Part shown: positions 16,915 to 25,339 of the stretch, one piece after another
How positions within the stretch are numbered: the first letter of the stretch is position 1
Layout: each line of letters starts with the position of its first letter
DNA from: Pseudaminobacter soli (ex Li et al. 2025)
Lineage (GTDB): Bacteria > Pseudomonadota > Alphaproteobacteria > Rhizobiales > Rhizobiaceae
DNA: 64,000 nucleotides
Direction of reading: 5' to 3'
NCBI RefSeq assembly: GCF_003012705.1
Contig: NZ_PXYL01000004.1
Span: 1 to 64,000, forward strand
Program-made: the position numbers and the translations under genes
Notes under the pieces: model-generated
Told to the model about the DNA's origin: nothing
Database searches by the model: none
What the model saw: only the letters and a program-made list of their open reading frames with translations

Positions 16915-17643
16915 ATGAACACGACCTCCGAACCGATCTTCACCTCCGGCTTCCCGCTCGGCTCTTCCGCGGGGCTGGTCGCCGCCTTCGAATGGCTGGG
17001 CCAGCCCTACCGCCTGACCCGTGTGGACATGATGGGCGAGATGCGCACCGAGGCCTACAAGCGGTTGAACGGGCGCGTGGAGACACCGGTGCTGATCACA
17101 GAGGAAGGCCGCGTGCTGACCGAGACGATGGCGATTGCCCTGTGGCTGGAGGCGCGGGACACCGAGCGCCGCATCAGCTTCGAACCGGGCAGCCCGAAGG
17201 CCGACAGGCTGCACCAGTACGTCGCCTTCCTGAACACCGGTTTCACCGGCGCCTTCGTTCCGATGTGGGCCGCCCTTGAAGCGGAACATGCCTCGGAAGA
17301 GGAGCGCGAGACGCTGCGCAAATTCGGCCGCAGCTTCGTCACCAACCGCCACGAGCAACTCGAGGCGATGATCGGCGACAGTGACTACCTGCTCGGCGAC
17401 CGGCCGACGTTGGCCGATGCGGTGTTTGCCGGCGTGGCGCGCTGGGCGGATTTTCACAAGGCGGTCGATCCGCGCGACTATCCGCGCATCCTGGCGCTGC
17501 GCAACCGCATCGAGGCCGACCCCGCATTTCGCTTTGCACTCGCGATCGAAGACGGCAAGACGGCCACCGGCAGCGGCGCGATGAAGGGGCTGGTCCCGCT
17601 CGCCGACGTTCTGCGCGGCACGGGTGCCGCGCTGGCCGCCTGA
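16915..17643 (+). CDS. Glutathione S-transferase family protein (LysR-linked)
   Basis: 242 residues with a thioredoxin-like N-terminal domain and an all-helical C-terminal domain. Seen are SGFPLGSSAGLVAAFEWLG (helix 1, where Ser would activate glutathione), RVETPVLITEEG with the conserved cis-Pro after Thr, and ETMAIALWLE for the gamma-glutamyl contact. The C-terminal domain contains YLLGDRPTLADAVFAGVARW with the N-capping Asp. The ATG at 16915 follows GGAGAACCAAC. The lysR gene and its operator lie directly upstream. Confidence 0.88.
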   Translation: MNTTSEPIFTSGFPLGSSAGLVAAFEWLGQPYRLTRVDMMGEMRTEAYKRLNGRVETPVLITEEGRVLTETMAIALWLEARDTERRISFEPGSPKADRLHQYVAFLNTGFTGAFVPMWAALEAEHASEEERETLRKFGRSFVTNRHEQLEAMIGDSDYLLGDRPTLADAVFAGVARWADFHKAVDPRDYPRILALRNRIEADPAFRFALAIEDGKTATGSGAMKGLVPLADVLRGTGAALAA

Positions 17644-17732
17644 AGCCGGCCTGAAAATAAGCTATGCGCCAACGCCGGTGGCGCATAGCTGTTTCCACGC
17701 AGTCGAGACCGATCTTGCGGGTCGATCTGGCC

Positions 17733-19838
17733 CTACGCCTGCCGCACCCACACCTTGTTGTCGTGCACGGCAGCACCACCATAGGGCGCTGGCGCGTCCG
17801 AGCCGGTCAGCACATTGATGCCCTCGCCGCGCTCATGGGCGTAGTTCGGCCAGATGCCCTCGGCGATCACCACGCCGCGCTTGATGTTGTCGAACAGCCG
17901 CGCGTGCAGCACCACCTCGCCACGATGGTTGCCGACCTCGACGCGGTCGCCGGTCGCCACGCCAAGCGCTGCGGCGTCTTCCGGGTGGATCAGCAATTCC
18001 GGCCTGCCCTCTTTCTCGCGCGACACAGGCGTCTCGGCGAAGGTGGAGTTCAGAAAATTGCGCGCCGGCGAAGTCGCCAGGCGGAACGGATGCTCGGCAT
18101 CCGCCACCTCGATCAGCTCGACATGGTCCGGGAATTCCGGAAGCTGGTTCACCGGCCCGAATATGCCCATGCTCTTGGGCGGCTTGTTGGGCGCGATGCC
18201 GCCATTCCATTGCGGCTTGAAGCGGAATTTGCCGTCGGAATGCCCAAATCCCTTGAGGAAATGCGCATCCTCGAATTCCGGCTGCATATCGACCCAGCGG
18301 CTGTCCTTCAGGCTGTCGAAATCACCCAGCCCGCGCTTGGAAAGCATATGGTCGATGTGCTGGCGCTCGGTCAGGCCAAAGCCCGGCAAATGCGCCACGC
18401 CCAGGCGCTTGGCCAGTTCCTCGATGACATAGTGGTTGGTGCGCGGCCCTTCTGGCGGATCGATCAGCTTGGGGCCAAGCGTGATGTGCTGGTTGCCGCC
18501 GCCCTTGTAGATGTCGTCATGCTCGAGGAACATGGTTGCCGGCAGCACCACGTCGGCGAGCCTCGCCGTATCGGTCATGAACTGCTCGTGCACGCACGTG
18601 AACAGGTCGTCGCGCAGGAAGCCCTGCACCACCAGCCGCTGCTCGGGCGCGACATTGGCCGGATTGGTGTTCTGGATCAGCATCGCCGTCACCGGCGGGC
18701 CGCCATAGAGCGCATCCTCGGCCTCGGTCAGCACCGGCCCGATGCGGGAATGGTCGAGATAGCGGACGTTCCGGTCCCGCAGCTTCGTGCCTTCCAGAAG
18801 CTCCGCATTAAGCTTGTAGATGCCCGAATTGGAGTGGAAGGCGCCGCCGCCCTCATATTGCCAGGCGCCGGTGACCGCCGGGATCGACGCCACCGCGTGC
18901 ATGTTGACCGAACCGTTGCGCTGCCGCGAAAAGCCGTAGCCGAGCCGGAAGAAGGTCTTCTTCGTGGTGCCGACCAGCCGCGCAAAAGTCTCGATCTCCT
19001 CGACCGACAGCCCGGTGATCGCAGCCGCCCATTCGGGCGTGCGCGACTGAAGATGCGCTTCCAGCCCCTTCGGATCGTCCGTGTATTTTTCGAGATAGTC
19101 GCGGTCAGCCAGCCCGTCGCGGAACAGCACATGCATCACCGCGCAGGCCAGCGCGCCGTCGGTGCCGGGCTTCAGCACCAGGCCCATATCGGCCTGCTTC
19201 ATGGTGGCGTTTTCGTAGATGTCGATGACCACGATCTTGGCGCCGCGTTCCTTGCGGGCCTTCACCGCGTGGGTCATGACATTGACCTGCGTGACGACCG
19301 CATTGGTGCCCCAGATCACCACGCAGTCCGACTTGGCGATCTCGCGCGGATCGGAACCACGCAGGGCTCCGGTGCCCATGACATAGCCAGTCCAGGCCAG
19401 GTTGGTACAGATCGAGCCGAAGAAGCCGGAGTATTTCTTCGCATGGCGCAGGCGTTCGATGCCGTCGCGCTGCACCAGCCCCATCGTGCCGGCGTAGAAA
19501 TAGGGCCAGACCGTCTCCGAGCCGTATTTTGCTTCCGCCGCAATGAACTTTTCGGCGACGAGATCGAGCGCGGCTTCCCAGCTCGCTTCCTTCCAGTTGC
19601 CCTCGCCCTTGGCGCCAGCGCGAACCAGCGGCTTCATCAGGCGGTCGGGATGATGCACCCGGTCGGCATAGCGCGCGACCTTGGCGCAGATCACGCCGGC
19701 CGTATAGCTATTGTCCTTGGCGCCATGGATGCGCCCGATGCGGTTGTTGTCGAGAAGCTCGACATTGAGCGCGCAGGTGGACGGGCAATCATGCGGACAG
19801 GCCGAGTGGCCGATGCGGATCGAGGCGTGCTGGTTCAT
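17733..19838 (-). CDS. Molybdopterin oxidoreductase (DMSO reductase family) with N-terminal [4Fe-4S] site
   Basis: 701-residue cytoplasmic-type enzyme. A cysteine motif CPHDCPSTC at residues 14-22 plus VICAK near residue 50 forms the [4Fe-4S] site typical of formate-dehydrogenase/nitrate-reductase-like members; no Tat signal precedes it. RVHHPDRLMKPLVRAG follows, then the molybdopterin body with GTNAVVTQVN and LPATMFLEHDD, and a C-terminal dinucleotide-binding domain from about residue 580 with GDRVEVGNHRGEV. No partner subunit or cofactor-insertion gene is adjacent. Substrate unknown. Confidence 0.88.
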   Translation of the reverse strand: MNQHASIRIGHSACPHDCPSTCALNVELLDNNRIGRIHGAKDNSYTAGVICAKVARYADRVHHPDRLMKPLVRAGAKGEGNWKEASWEAALDLVAEKFIAAEAKYGSETVWPYFYAGTMGLVQRDGIERLRHAKKYSGFFGSICTNLAWTGYVMGTGALRGSDPREIAKSDCVVIWGTNAVVTQVNVMTHAVKARKERGAKIVVIDIYENATMKQADMGLVLKPGTDGALACAVMHVLFRDGLADRDYLEKYTDDPKGLEAHLQSRTPEWAAAITGLSVEEIETFARLVGTTKKTFFRLGYGFSRQRNGSVNMHAVASIPAVTGAWQYEGGGAFHSNSGIYKLNAELLEGTKLRDRNVRYLDHSRIGPVLTEAEDALYGGPPVTAMLIQNTNPANVAPEQRLVVQGFLRDDLFTCVHEQFMTDTARLADVVLPATMFLEHDDIYKGGGNQHITLGPKLIDPPEGPRTNHYVIEELAKRLGVAHLPGFGLTERQHIDHMLSKRGLGDFDSLKDSRWVDMQPEFEDAHFLKGFGHSDGKFRFKPQWNGGIAPNKPPKSMGIFGPVNQLPEFPDHVELIEVADAEHPFRLATSPARNFLNSTFAETPVSREKEGRPELLIHPEDAAALGVATGDRVEVGNHRGEVVLHARLFDNIKRGVVIAEGIWPNYAHERGEGINVLTGSDAPAPYGGAAVHDNKVWVRQA

Positions 19839-19916
19839 GCCGCCTGTTTAGCCCCATTTACCGCCGCGGAATAGAGCCAGCCATCGGCTTCGGCAGACAG
19901 CAGATCGATCAAACCA

Positions 19917-19952
19917 ATTAGCCTTGACTAATCAATAAGTATCCGCTAATTG
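19917..19952 (+). promoter_or_regulatory. arsR-type operator and promoter
   Basis: Inverted repeat ATTAG-N6-CTAAT at 19917-19932 overlaps a candidate -35 TTGACT (19924-19929). A -10-like TAATTG at 19947-19952 follows a 17-bp spacer. The gene's ATG is only 7 bp past that -10, so the message would be leaderless if this promoter is right. Confidence 0.45.
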
Positions 19953-19959
19953 TTTTCTC

Positions 19960-20289
19960 ATGATCGAGACCGCACCCATCACGACCGTCATGCGCGCGCT
20001 GGCCGACCCGACGCGGCGGGCAGTGTTCGAGCGGATCGTGTCCGCCGATGAAATCACCGTCGCCGAGCTCACTCGCGGCAGCGGCGTTACGCAGGGCGCG
20101 ATCTCGCAGCATCTGAAGTCACTGAAACAGGCCGGGCTGGTGGCCGAACGCCCCGAAGGCCGCAACGTTTACTATCGCGCGGAGCCAGAAGGGCTGGCGC
20201 CACTGTTCGACTGGATGAGCCATTACGGCGTCTTCTGGCGCAACCGCTTCGCCGATCTGAGAACCCTGCTCAAGGAAATCGACCCATGA
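19960..20289 (+). CDS. ArsR-family transcriptional regulator
   Basis: 109-residue winged-helix repressor. Seen are VMRALADPTRRAVFERIV, the recognition helix TQGAISQHLKSLKQAGLV near residues 44-62, and the wing RPEGRNVYYRAEP. It lacks metal-binding cysteines (no CxC), so it is of the non-metal ArsR type typically paired with AHSA1-domain genes, as here. Its stop overlaps the next start by 4 bp (ATGA). Probably autoregulatory through the ATTAG/CTAAT repeat upstream. Confidence 0.9.
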   Translation: MIETAPITTVMRALADPTRRAVFERIVSADEITVAELTRGSGVTQGAISQHLKSLKQAGLVAERPEGRNVYYRAEPEGLAPLFDWMSHYGVFWRNRFADLRTLLKEIDP

Positions 20290-20750
20290 ACGACATGAGC
20301 CCCAAGTCCGACACGCAAGACATCGTGGTGGAAGAGGTGTTTCCGCACGCGCCGGAGACGATCTGGAAAGCCTTGACCAGCGGCGCGCTCATCGCCCGCT
20401 GGCTGATGGAGCCCGTCGGCTTCGAGCCCGTGATCGGCAACCGCTTCACCTTCCGCACCACGCCGGCCGGCCAGTGGGACGGCACCATCCATTGCGAGGT
20501 GCTGGAGGCGACGCCAAACCGGCGCTTCGCCTATTCCTGGAAAGGCGGGCACGCCAGCAATGACGGCTATGGCTCGTGGCTCGAAACGGTTGTGACCTGG
20601 GCGCTCGAACCCACCGAGGCCGGAACGCGCGTGACGCTCATCCATGCCGGCTTCGAGATGCCGCGCAACGAGACCGCCTACCGCAACATGAGCGGCGGGT
20701 GGAAGAAGGTGGTGCCGAGGCTGGGCGCCATCGCCGACGATCTGAACTGA
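20286..20750 (+). CDS. SRPBCC / AHSA1-domain protein
   Basis: 154 residues, a START-like helix-grip fold of the AHSA1 family. Typical segments are VEEVFPHAPETIWKALTSG, RWLMEPVGFEPVIGNRFTF, RFAYSWKG and a terminal helix GGWKKVVPRLG. Such proteins bind hydrophobic ligands; with a coupled ArsR repressor they form a small stress-response pair of unknown ligand. Starts within the ArsR stop codon (ATGA). Confidence 0.88.
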   Translation: MNDMSPKSDTQDIVVEEVFPHAPETIWKALTSGALIARWLMEPVGFEPVIGNRFTFRTTPAGQWDGTIHCEVLEATPNRRFAYSWKGGHASNDGYGSWLETVVTWALEPTEAGTRVTLIHAGFEMPRNETAYRNMSGGWKKVVPRLGAIADDLN

Positions 20751-20840
20751 GCAGCAAAGCGGCAGGACAACTGTCAACCGGGCGGCGGAAGCTGCCCGGC
20801 GAGGGACGGTTTGCGCCCTGCCCTAACAGGAGGAGAAGAC

Positions 20841-21260
20841 ATGACGAAAGCATATACGGGCGGCTGCGCCTGCGGCGAAATCCGCTACGAGGTAACGGCC
20901 GAGCCCATCGTGACCAATGACTGCCACTGCCGGCAGTGCCAGAAGGACAGCGGCACCGGGCATGGCTCCTACCTTACATTTCCGCGCAAGGCCGCCATGG
21001 TCCATGGCGAAGCCAAGAGCTTCGACTTCACCGGCGAACAGGGCATGGTGAAGCGCCGCGCCTTCTGCCAGACCTGCGGCACGCCGGTCTACATGCTGTT
21101 TCCCGACGTGCCGGACATCTTCGTGGTCAGGGCTGGCACGCTGGACGAGCCGGAGCGCTATCGGCCGCAGATGGTGACCTGGTCCGAGGCGGCGCAAGAC
21201 TGGGACAGGATCGACCCGGCGCTGCCGGCTTTCGCCCGCATGCCGCCATCGGCGGGATAG
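20841..21260 (+). CDS. GFA / CENP-V family zinc protein
   Basis: 139 residues of the glutathione-dependent formaldehyde-activating enzyme family. The zinc ligands are visible: GGCACGEIRYEV (CxC) near residues 8-19, CHCRQCQKDSG near 32-42, and FCQTCGTPVY near 75-84. ATG at 20841 preceded by AGGAGGAG; an in-frame GTG at 20811 is less likely. It is 90 bp after the AHSA1 gene and in the same direction. Most members are not proven formaldehyde enzymes, so a general thiol/zinc function is all that can be claimed. Confidence 0.9.
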   Translation: MTKAYTGGCACGEIRYEVTAEPIVTNDCHCRQCQKDSGTGHGSYLTFPRKAAMVHGEAKSFDFTGEQGMVKRRAFCQTCGTPVYMLFPDVPDIFVVRAGTLDEPERYRPQMVTWSEAAQDWDRIDPALPAFARMPPSAG

Positions 21261-21350
21261 AGCATCCCCCCGAACCGAAGGTCCGCGTCAGCGAAAAGTT
21301 GCAGGCTTTTCGGGATCATGCCCCAAAAACAACAGCTTAGAGCGAGATGG
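21261..21350. repeat. Intergenic palindromic repeat, rhizobial type (copy 1)
   Basis: The gap between GFA and the ABC-F gene has the look of the dispersed palindromes common in Hyphomicrobiales genomes: an AGCATCC.. / ..ATCATGCCCC frame around the hairpin CGAAAAG-TTGCAGG-CTTTTCG (21292-21312), then TTAGAGCGAGATGG. A related core occurs at 60129-60168. It may also serve as a convergent-gene terminator. Confidence 0.55.
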
Positions 21351-21384
21351 CGCTTCAAGAAGTCGTCATCCCGCCCTGGGGCCG

Positions 21385-23262
21385 CTACTCCGCCATCCCT
21401 TCCTCATACTCCGTCGACAGTTCCAGCCACTTGTCCTCATGCATGGACAGCGAGGAAGAGAGCTGCGCGCGCTCCTTGGCAAGCTGGGTGGCCGCGTTCG
21501 GATCCTTCTCGTAGAGGGTCGGATTGGCAAGCTGGTCCTCGATCGCGTCGATGCGCTTGCGAATACGGTCCATCAGCGCCTCGGTGGCGCGGATTTCCTT
21601 GGCCACCGGTTCCATGGCGGCGCGGCGCGCGGCTGCCTCGCGGCGACGGTCGGCCTTGGAGGACTCTTTCGCCTCGCGCTTTTCGCGGCGATCGACGGAA
21701 ACCCCGGTGACCATGGTGCGATAGTCTTCGAGGTCGCCGTCATAGGGCTTTACCGTGCCGTCCCTGACCAGCCATAGCCGGTCGGCGGTCGCCTCCAGCA
21801 AATGCCGGTCGTGGCTGATGATGATCACCGCGCCGGGAAAGTCGTTCAGCGCCATCATCAGCGCCTCGCGGCTGTCGATGTCGAGGTGGTTGGTCGGCTC
21901 GTCGAGGATGAACAGGTTCGGCCCGTCGAAGGCCGCAAGGCCCATCAGCAGACGTGCCTTTTCGCCGCCGGACAGGTCCTTGGCGGGCGTGTTCATCTTC
22001 TCGGTCGAAAGGCCGAACTGGGCGACGCGCGCCCTCACCTTCGATTCCGGCGCTTCCGGCATCAGCCGGCGCACATGCTCATAGGCGTTTTCCTCAGGGC
22101 GCAGATCGTCCAGCTGGTGCTGGGCGAAGATCGACACCTTTAGACCGGGCGCAACCGTCACGGTGCCCGTATCGCCCTTCAGGCGACCGGACAGCAGCTT
22201 GGCGAAGGTGGACTTGCCGTTGCCGTTGGCACCCAGCAGCGCGATGCGGTCGTCACTGTCGATGCGCAGCGAGAGCTTGCGCAGCACCGGGCTTCCGGGC
22301 GCATAGCCGACATCGACGCCTTCCAGCGCGACGATCGGCGAGGCCACCGTCTTCTGCGGTTCGGGGAAGCTGAAGGGCCGAACATGGTCTTCGACCACGG
22401 CCGCGATCGGCTTCATGCGCTCCAGCGCCTTGATGCGCGACTGCGCCTGCCGGGCCTTGGTGGCCTTGGCGCGGAAGCGGTCGACGAAGGATTGCAAGTG
22501 CTTGCGTTGCGCTTCCTGCTTGACGCGGCCCTTTTCCTGCAGCTCGCGCTGTTCGGCCAGCTGCCGCTCGAACTGGTCGTAGCCGCCGCGCCAGAAGGTC
22601 AGCTTCTTCTGGTCGAGATAGACGATCGAGTTGACCGCCCGGTTGAGCAGGTCGCGGTCGTGGCTGATGAGCAGAACCGTGTGCGGATATTTCGAGACAT
22701 AGTTCTCAAGCCACAGCGTGCCTTCAAGATCGAGATAGTTGGTCGGTTCGTCGAGCAGCAGAAGGTCGGGCTGCGAGAACAGCACCGCGGCGAGTGCCAC
22801 GCGCATGCGCCAGCCGCCCGAGAAGGACGATGCCGGGCGCTTCTGCGCCGCTTCGTCAAAGCCGAGGCCGGCAAGAATGGTCGCCGCGCGCGCTTCGGCC
22901 GAATGCGCGTCGATGTCTGCGAGGCGCACATGGATTTCGGCGATGCGGTGCGGGTCCGTCGCCGTCTTTTCCTCTTCCATAAGTGCCGCGCGCTCGAGAT
23001 CGGCCTTCAGCACGATTTCGATCAGCGGCTCCTCGGTGCCCGGCGCTTCCTGCGCCACCTGGCCGATGCGCAGGTTCTTGGGCAGGCTGATCGAGCCCGT
23101 CTCGGTCGGCTGGTCGGCGGTGATCGCCCGAAACAGCGTGGTCTTGCCCGTGCCGTTGCGGCCGACGAGGCCCGCCTTCGTTCCCGCCGGCAGCGTGAGC
23201 GAAGCGTGGTCGAGAAGCAGGCGCCCGGCGACGCGGATGGAAAGATCGTTGATGATAAGCAT
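21385..23262 (-). CDS. ABC-F family ATP-binding protein (YheS/Uup-like)
   Basis: 625 residues with two fused ABC ATPase domains and no membrane part. First Walker A GRNGTGKTTLFRA near residue 35 and signature LSGGWRMRVALA-type near 150; a charged linker around 240-300; second Walker A GANGNGKSTFAKL near 340 and signature LSGGEKARLL; then a coiled-coil C-terminus rich in Arg/Glu from about 515. ABC-F proteins act on ribosomes to relieve stalling. The ATG at 23262 starts the beta strand MLIINDLSIRV; an in-frame upstream start at 23304 lacks support. Confidence 0.93.
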   Translation of the reverse strand: MLIINDLSIRVAGRLLLDHASLTLPAGTKAGLVGRNGTGKTTLFRAITADQPTETGSISLPKNLRIGQVAQEAPGTEEPLIEIVLKADLERAALMEEEKTATDPHRIAEIHVRLADIDAHSAEARAATILAGLGFDEAAQKRPASSFSGGWRMRVALAAVLFSQPDLLLLDEPTNYLDLEGTLWLENYVSKYPHTVLLISHDRDLLNRAVNSIVYLDQKKLTFWRGGYDQFERQLAEQRELQEKGRVKQEAQRKHLQSFVDRFRAKATKARQAQSRIKALERMKPIAAVVEDHVRPFSFPEPQKTVASPIVALEGVDVGYAPGSPVLRKLSLRIDSDDRIALLGANGNGKSTFAKLLSGRLKGDTGTVTVAPGLKVSIFAQHQLDDLRPEENAYEHVRRLMPEAPESKVRARVAQFGLSTEKMNTPAKDLSGGEKARLLMGLAAFDGPNLFILDEPTNHLDIDSREALMMALNDFPGAVIIISHDRHLLEATADRLWLVRDGTVKPYDGDLEDYRTMVTGVSVDRREKREAKESSKADRRREAAARRAAMEPVAKEIRATEALMDRIRKRIDAIEDQLANPTLYEKDPNAATQLAKERAQLSSSLSMHEDKWLELSTEYEEGMAE

Positions 23263-23355
23263 TGCGGGCTTTTGCACCGGACTCTTGCGGATCGCAAGGC
23301 CCACGGCGCCGGCAAGGCCGCGCCAGAGGCCGGCGCGGCCGCGTTAGAACCGGCT

Positions 23356-23868
23356 TCAGGCGAAGGCGCGCCCTTCTTCGGTGCGCTGGAATGCGACCAG
23401 ATCGAGCTGGACCGAAGGCTGGCCGAGCACAGTCAAGCCCATATGCGCCTGGCCGCGGTGATGGGTCTGATGGTTGAAGAAATGGGCCAGCGCCGGCGCG
23501 AGCCGCTGCGAGATCGTGCGCATGTCGGTAACCGTCATGTAGCTGAAGCGGCCGGTCACCGCCTGGGCGCTGAGGCCGTCGATCCAGGCCAATATCCGTG
23601 CATCCTCCGCCTCGCGCGCGGCGCGAAGCTTCTCGAAGTTCTGATACAGCACGGCGTCGAGCTGCGAAGGGGCGTCCCCCTCGCCGGTAAAGCGCTTCAT
23701 CCATATCCGGTCGGCGACGAGAATGTGATTGAGCGTGCCCATCACCGACTTGAAGAAAGCGCCCGTGTCGCGGTGCAACTCCTCCTCGGTAAGTTCAGCT
23801 GCGGCATCATAGATGCGCTGGTTGGCCCAAGCATTATAGGCCGCAAACATCATGAAATGCTGTTTCAT
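23356..23868 (-). CDS. DinB family protein
   Basis: 170 residues, a DinB/YfiT four-helix bundle. The three putative metal-binding histidines are visible: NHILVADRIW near residue 47 and the pair in FFNHQTHHRGQAH near 131-139. N-terminus FAAYNAWANQRIYDA is typical. DinB proteins bind Ni2+ or Zn2+ and may be thiol-dependent transferases; none of the specific roles can be read here. Confidence 0.9.
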   Translation of the reverse strand: MKQHFMMFAAYNAWANQRIYDAAAELTEEELHRDTGAFFKSVMGTLNHILVADRIWMKRFTGEGDAPSQLDAVLYQNFEKLRAAREAEDARILAWIDGLSAQAVTGRFSYMTVTDMRTISQRLAPALAHFFNHQTHHRGQAHMGLTVLGQPSVQLDLVAFQRTEEGRAFA

Positions 23869-23934
23869 GGACTTCCCTTCAGGGCATGAACGACGGAATA
23901 TGGCTCATACCTACCTGTTGGGAATTGAAGTGCA

Positions 23935-24633
23935 ATGACCATTCTTCTCTACGATCTCGTCGGTCGCGATCCGGCGCGTCCCTACAGCCCGCATTGCTGG
24001 AAGACGGCGATGTCGCTGGCCCACAAGGGGCTCGACTTCCACAGCGTGCCGACGACCTTCATCGAGGTGCCCAATGTCGAGGGCGGCGTCTCCAAGACGA
24101 TCCCGGTGATCCGCGACGGCGAGACGGTGGTGGCGGATTCGTTCCAGATCGCGCTCTATCTGGACGAAGCCTATCCGGACCGGCCGACCCTGTTCGGCGG
24201 CGAAGGCGGCAAGGCCATGGCCCGCTTCATCGAACGCTGGTCGCAGCTGACCATCCATCCCTATCTCGGCGCCGCCGCGCTGATGGACATTTTTGCCTAC
24301 CAGGACAACGACAACCTCGCCTATTTCCGCGAGAGCCGCGAGGCACGCTTCGGCAAGAAGCTGGAAGACGTGTCGGCAATCCGCGACGCTGGCCTTGCGG
24401 CTTTCCGCGCATCGCTGGAGCCGCTGCGCAGCATGCTGGGCTACCAGCCCTTCATCGGCGGCAAGGGGCCGCTCTTTGCGGACTACATTGTCTTCGGCGC
24501 CTTCCAGTGGGTGCGCGTGACGTCCCCCTACCCCTATCTCGCGTCCGATGATCCCGTCGCGGAATGGTTCGAGCGTTGCCTCGACCTGCATGGCGGGTTG
24601 GCGCGCAAGGTAACGGCTGAGGCGGCGGCCTGA
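23935..24633 (+). CDS. Glutathione S-transferase, beta-etherase (LigE)-like
   Basis: 232 residues. The thioredoxin-like domain reads LYDLVGRDPARPYSPHCWKT, with the SPxCWKTAMSLAHKGLDF pattern found in LigE/LigF-type and fungal-like GSTs; KTIPVIRDGE supplies the cis-Pro and ADSFQIALYLDE the glutathione contact. The C-terminal helical domain has GGKGPLFADYIVFGAFQW. Substrate unknown; beta-aryl ether cleavage is only a family possibility. ATG at 23935. Confidence 0.86.
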   Translation: MTILLYDLVGRDPARPYSPHCWKTAMSLAHKGLDFHSVPTTFIEVPNVEGGVSKTIPVIRDGETVVADSFQIALYLDEAYPDRPTLFGGEGGKAMARFIERWSQLTIHPYLGAAALMDIFAYQDNDNLAYFRESREARFGKKLEDVSAIRDAGLAAFRASLEPLRSMLGYQPFIGGKGPLFADYIVFGAFQWVRVTSPYPYLASDDPVAEWFERCLDLHGGLARKVTAEAAA

Positions 24634-24746
24634 CCTGATCGCACCCGGTGTGGCCGTCCGGTTTCAGATCGGGCGGCATCCGCGAAAAATGGACGCGACG
24701 AACGCACCGGGCCTCGGATTCCGTGCGCTCTGTCGACGCGTGCCAC

Positions 24747-24775
24747 TTGGCAATGAGGCAGGCGCCCTGTATAGG
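24747..24775 (+). promoter_or_regulatory. Sigma-70-type promoter of ndk
   Basis: TTGGCA at 24747-24752, a 17-bp spacer, and TATAGG at 24770-24775, about 38 bp before the ndk ATG. Close to consensus for alphaproteobacterial housekeeping promoters. Confidence 0.65.
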
Positions 24776-24813
24776 GTCCGCCACCTTTCACCTCACCTTT
24801 AGAAGGAAATACC

Positions 24814-25236
24814 ATGGCGATCGAACGCACGTTTTCGATGATCAAGCCGGATGCCACCCGCCGCAACCTGACCGGCGCCATCACCAAGATGCTCGAAGAT
24901 GCCGGCCTGCGCGTCGTCGCTTCCCGCCGCGTCTGGATGAGCCGTCGCGAGGCCGAGGGCTTCTACGCCGTCCACAAGGAACGCCCCTTCTTCGGTGAGC
25001 TGGTCGAGTCCATGTCGTCGGGCCCGACGATCGTGCAGGTTCTCGAAGGCGAGAACGCGATTGCCAAGAACCGCGAAGTGATGGGCGCCACCAACCCGGC
25101 CAACGCCGATGAAGGCACCATCCGCAAGGTTCACGCCCTGTCGATCGGCGAGAACTCGGTGCACGGCTCGGACGCTGCCGAGACCGCCGCTCAGGAGATC
25201 AAGTACTGGTTCTCCGACACCGAGATCGTCGGCTAA
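24814..25236 (+). CDS. ndk: Nucleoside diphosphate kinase
   Basis: 140 residues, full length. Ndk moves the gamma-phosphate of NTPs to NDPs through a phosphohistidine. Seen are [15 protein letters not shown] at the N-terminus, [15 protein letters not shown] near 57-71, GATNP at 91-95 and the active-site His117 in [10 protein letters not shown] at 24814 preceded by AGAAGGA. It stands alone with its own promoter and terminator. Confidence 0.98.
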   Translation: MAIERTFSMIKPDATRRNLTGAITKMLEDAGLRVVASRRVWMSRREAEGFYAVHKERPFFGELVESMSSGPTIVQVLEGENAIAKNREVMGATNPANADEGTIRKVHALSIGENSVHGSDAAETAAQEIKYWFSDTEIVG

Positions 25237-25278
25237 CACCTTGAATCCGATTTCGGGTAGAAATACCTGATTTCATTG

Positions 25279-25308
25279 AAAAGCCGGAGCGAAAGCCCCG
25301 GCTTTTTT
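25279..25308 (+). terminator. Rho-independent terminator of ndk
   Basis: AAAAGCCGG and CCGGCTTTTTT arms around AGCGAAAGCC, ending in a run of six T. 43 bp after the ndk stop. Confidence 0.85.
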
Positions 25309-25339
25309 CTTGTCCATCGTTCAAACGGCTGCCGGAATA

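Noticed and set aside
17664-19874. Plus-strand 736-codon open frame
   Set aside because: Fully antisense to the molybdopterin oxidoreductase; its length reflects GC-rich codon structure, and the minus strand carries the conserved motifs.
22384-23889. Plus-strand 501-codon open frame
   Set aside because: Antisense to the ABC-F and DinB genes; no recognisable domain.
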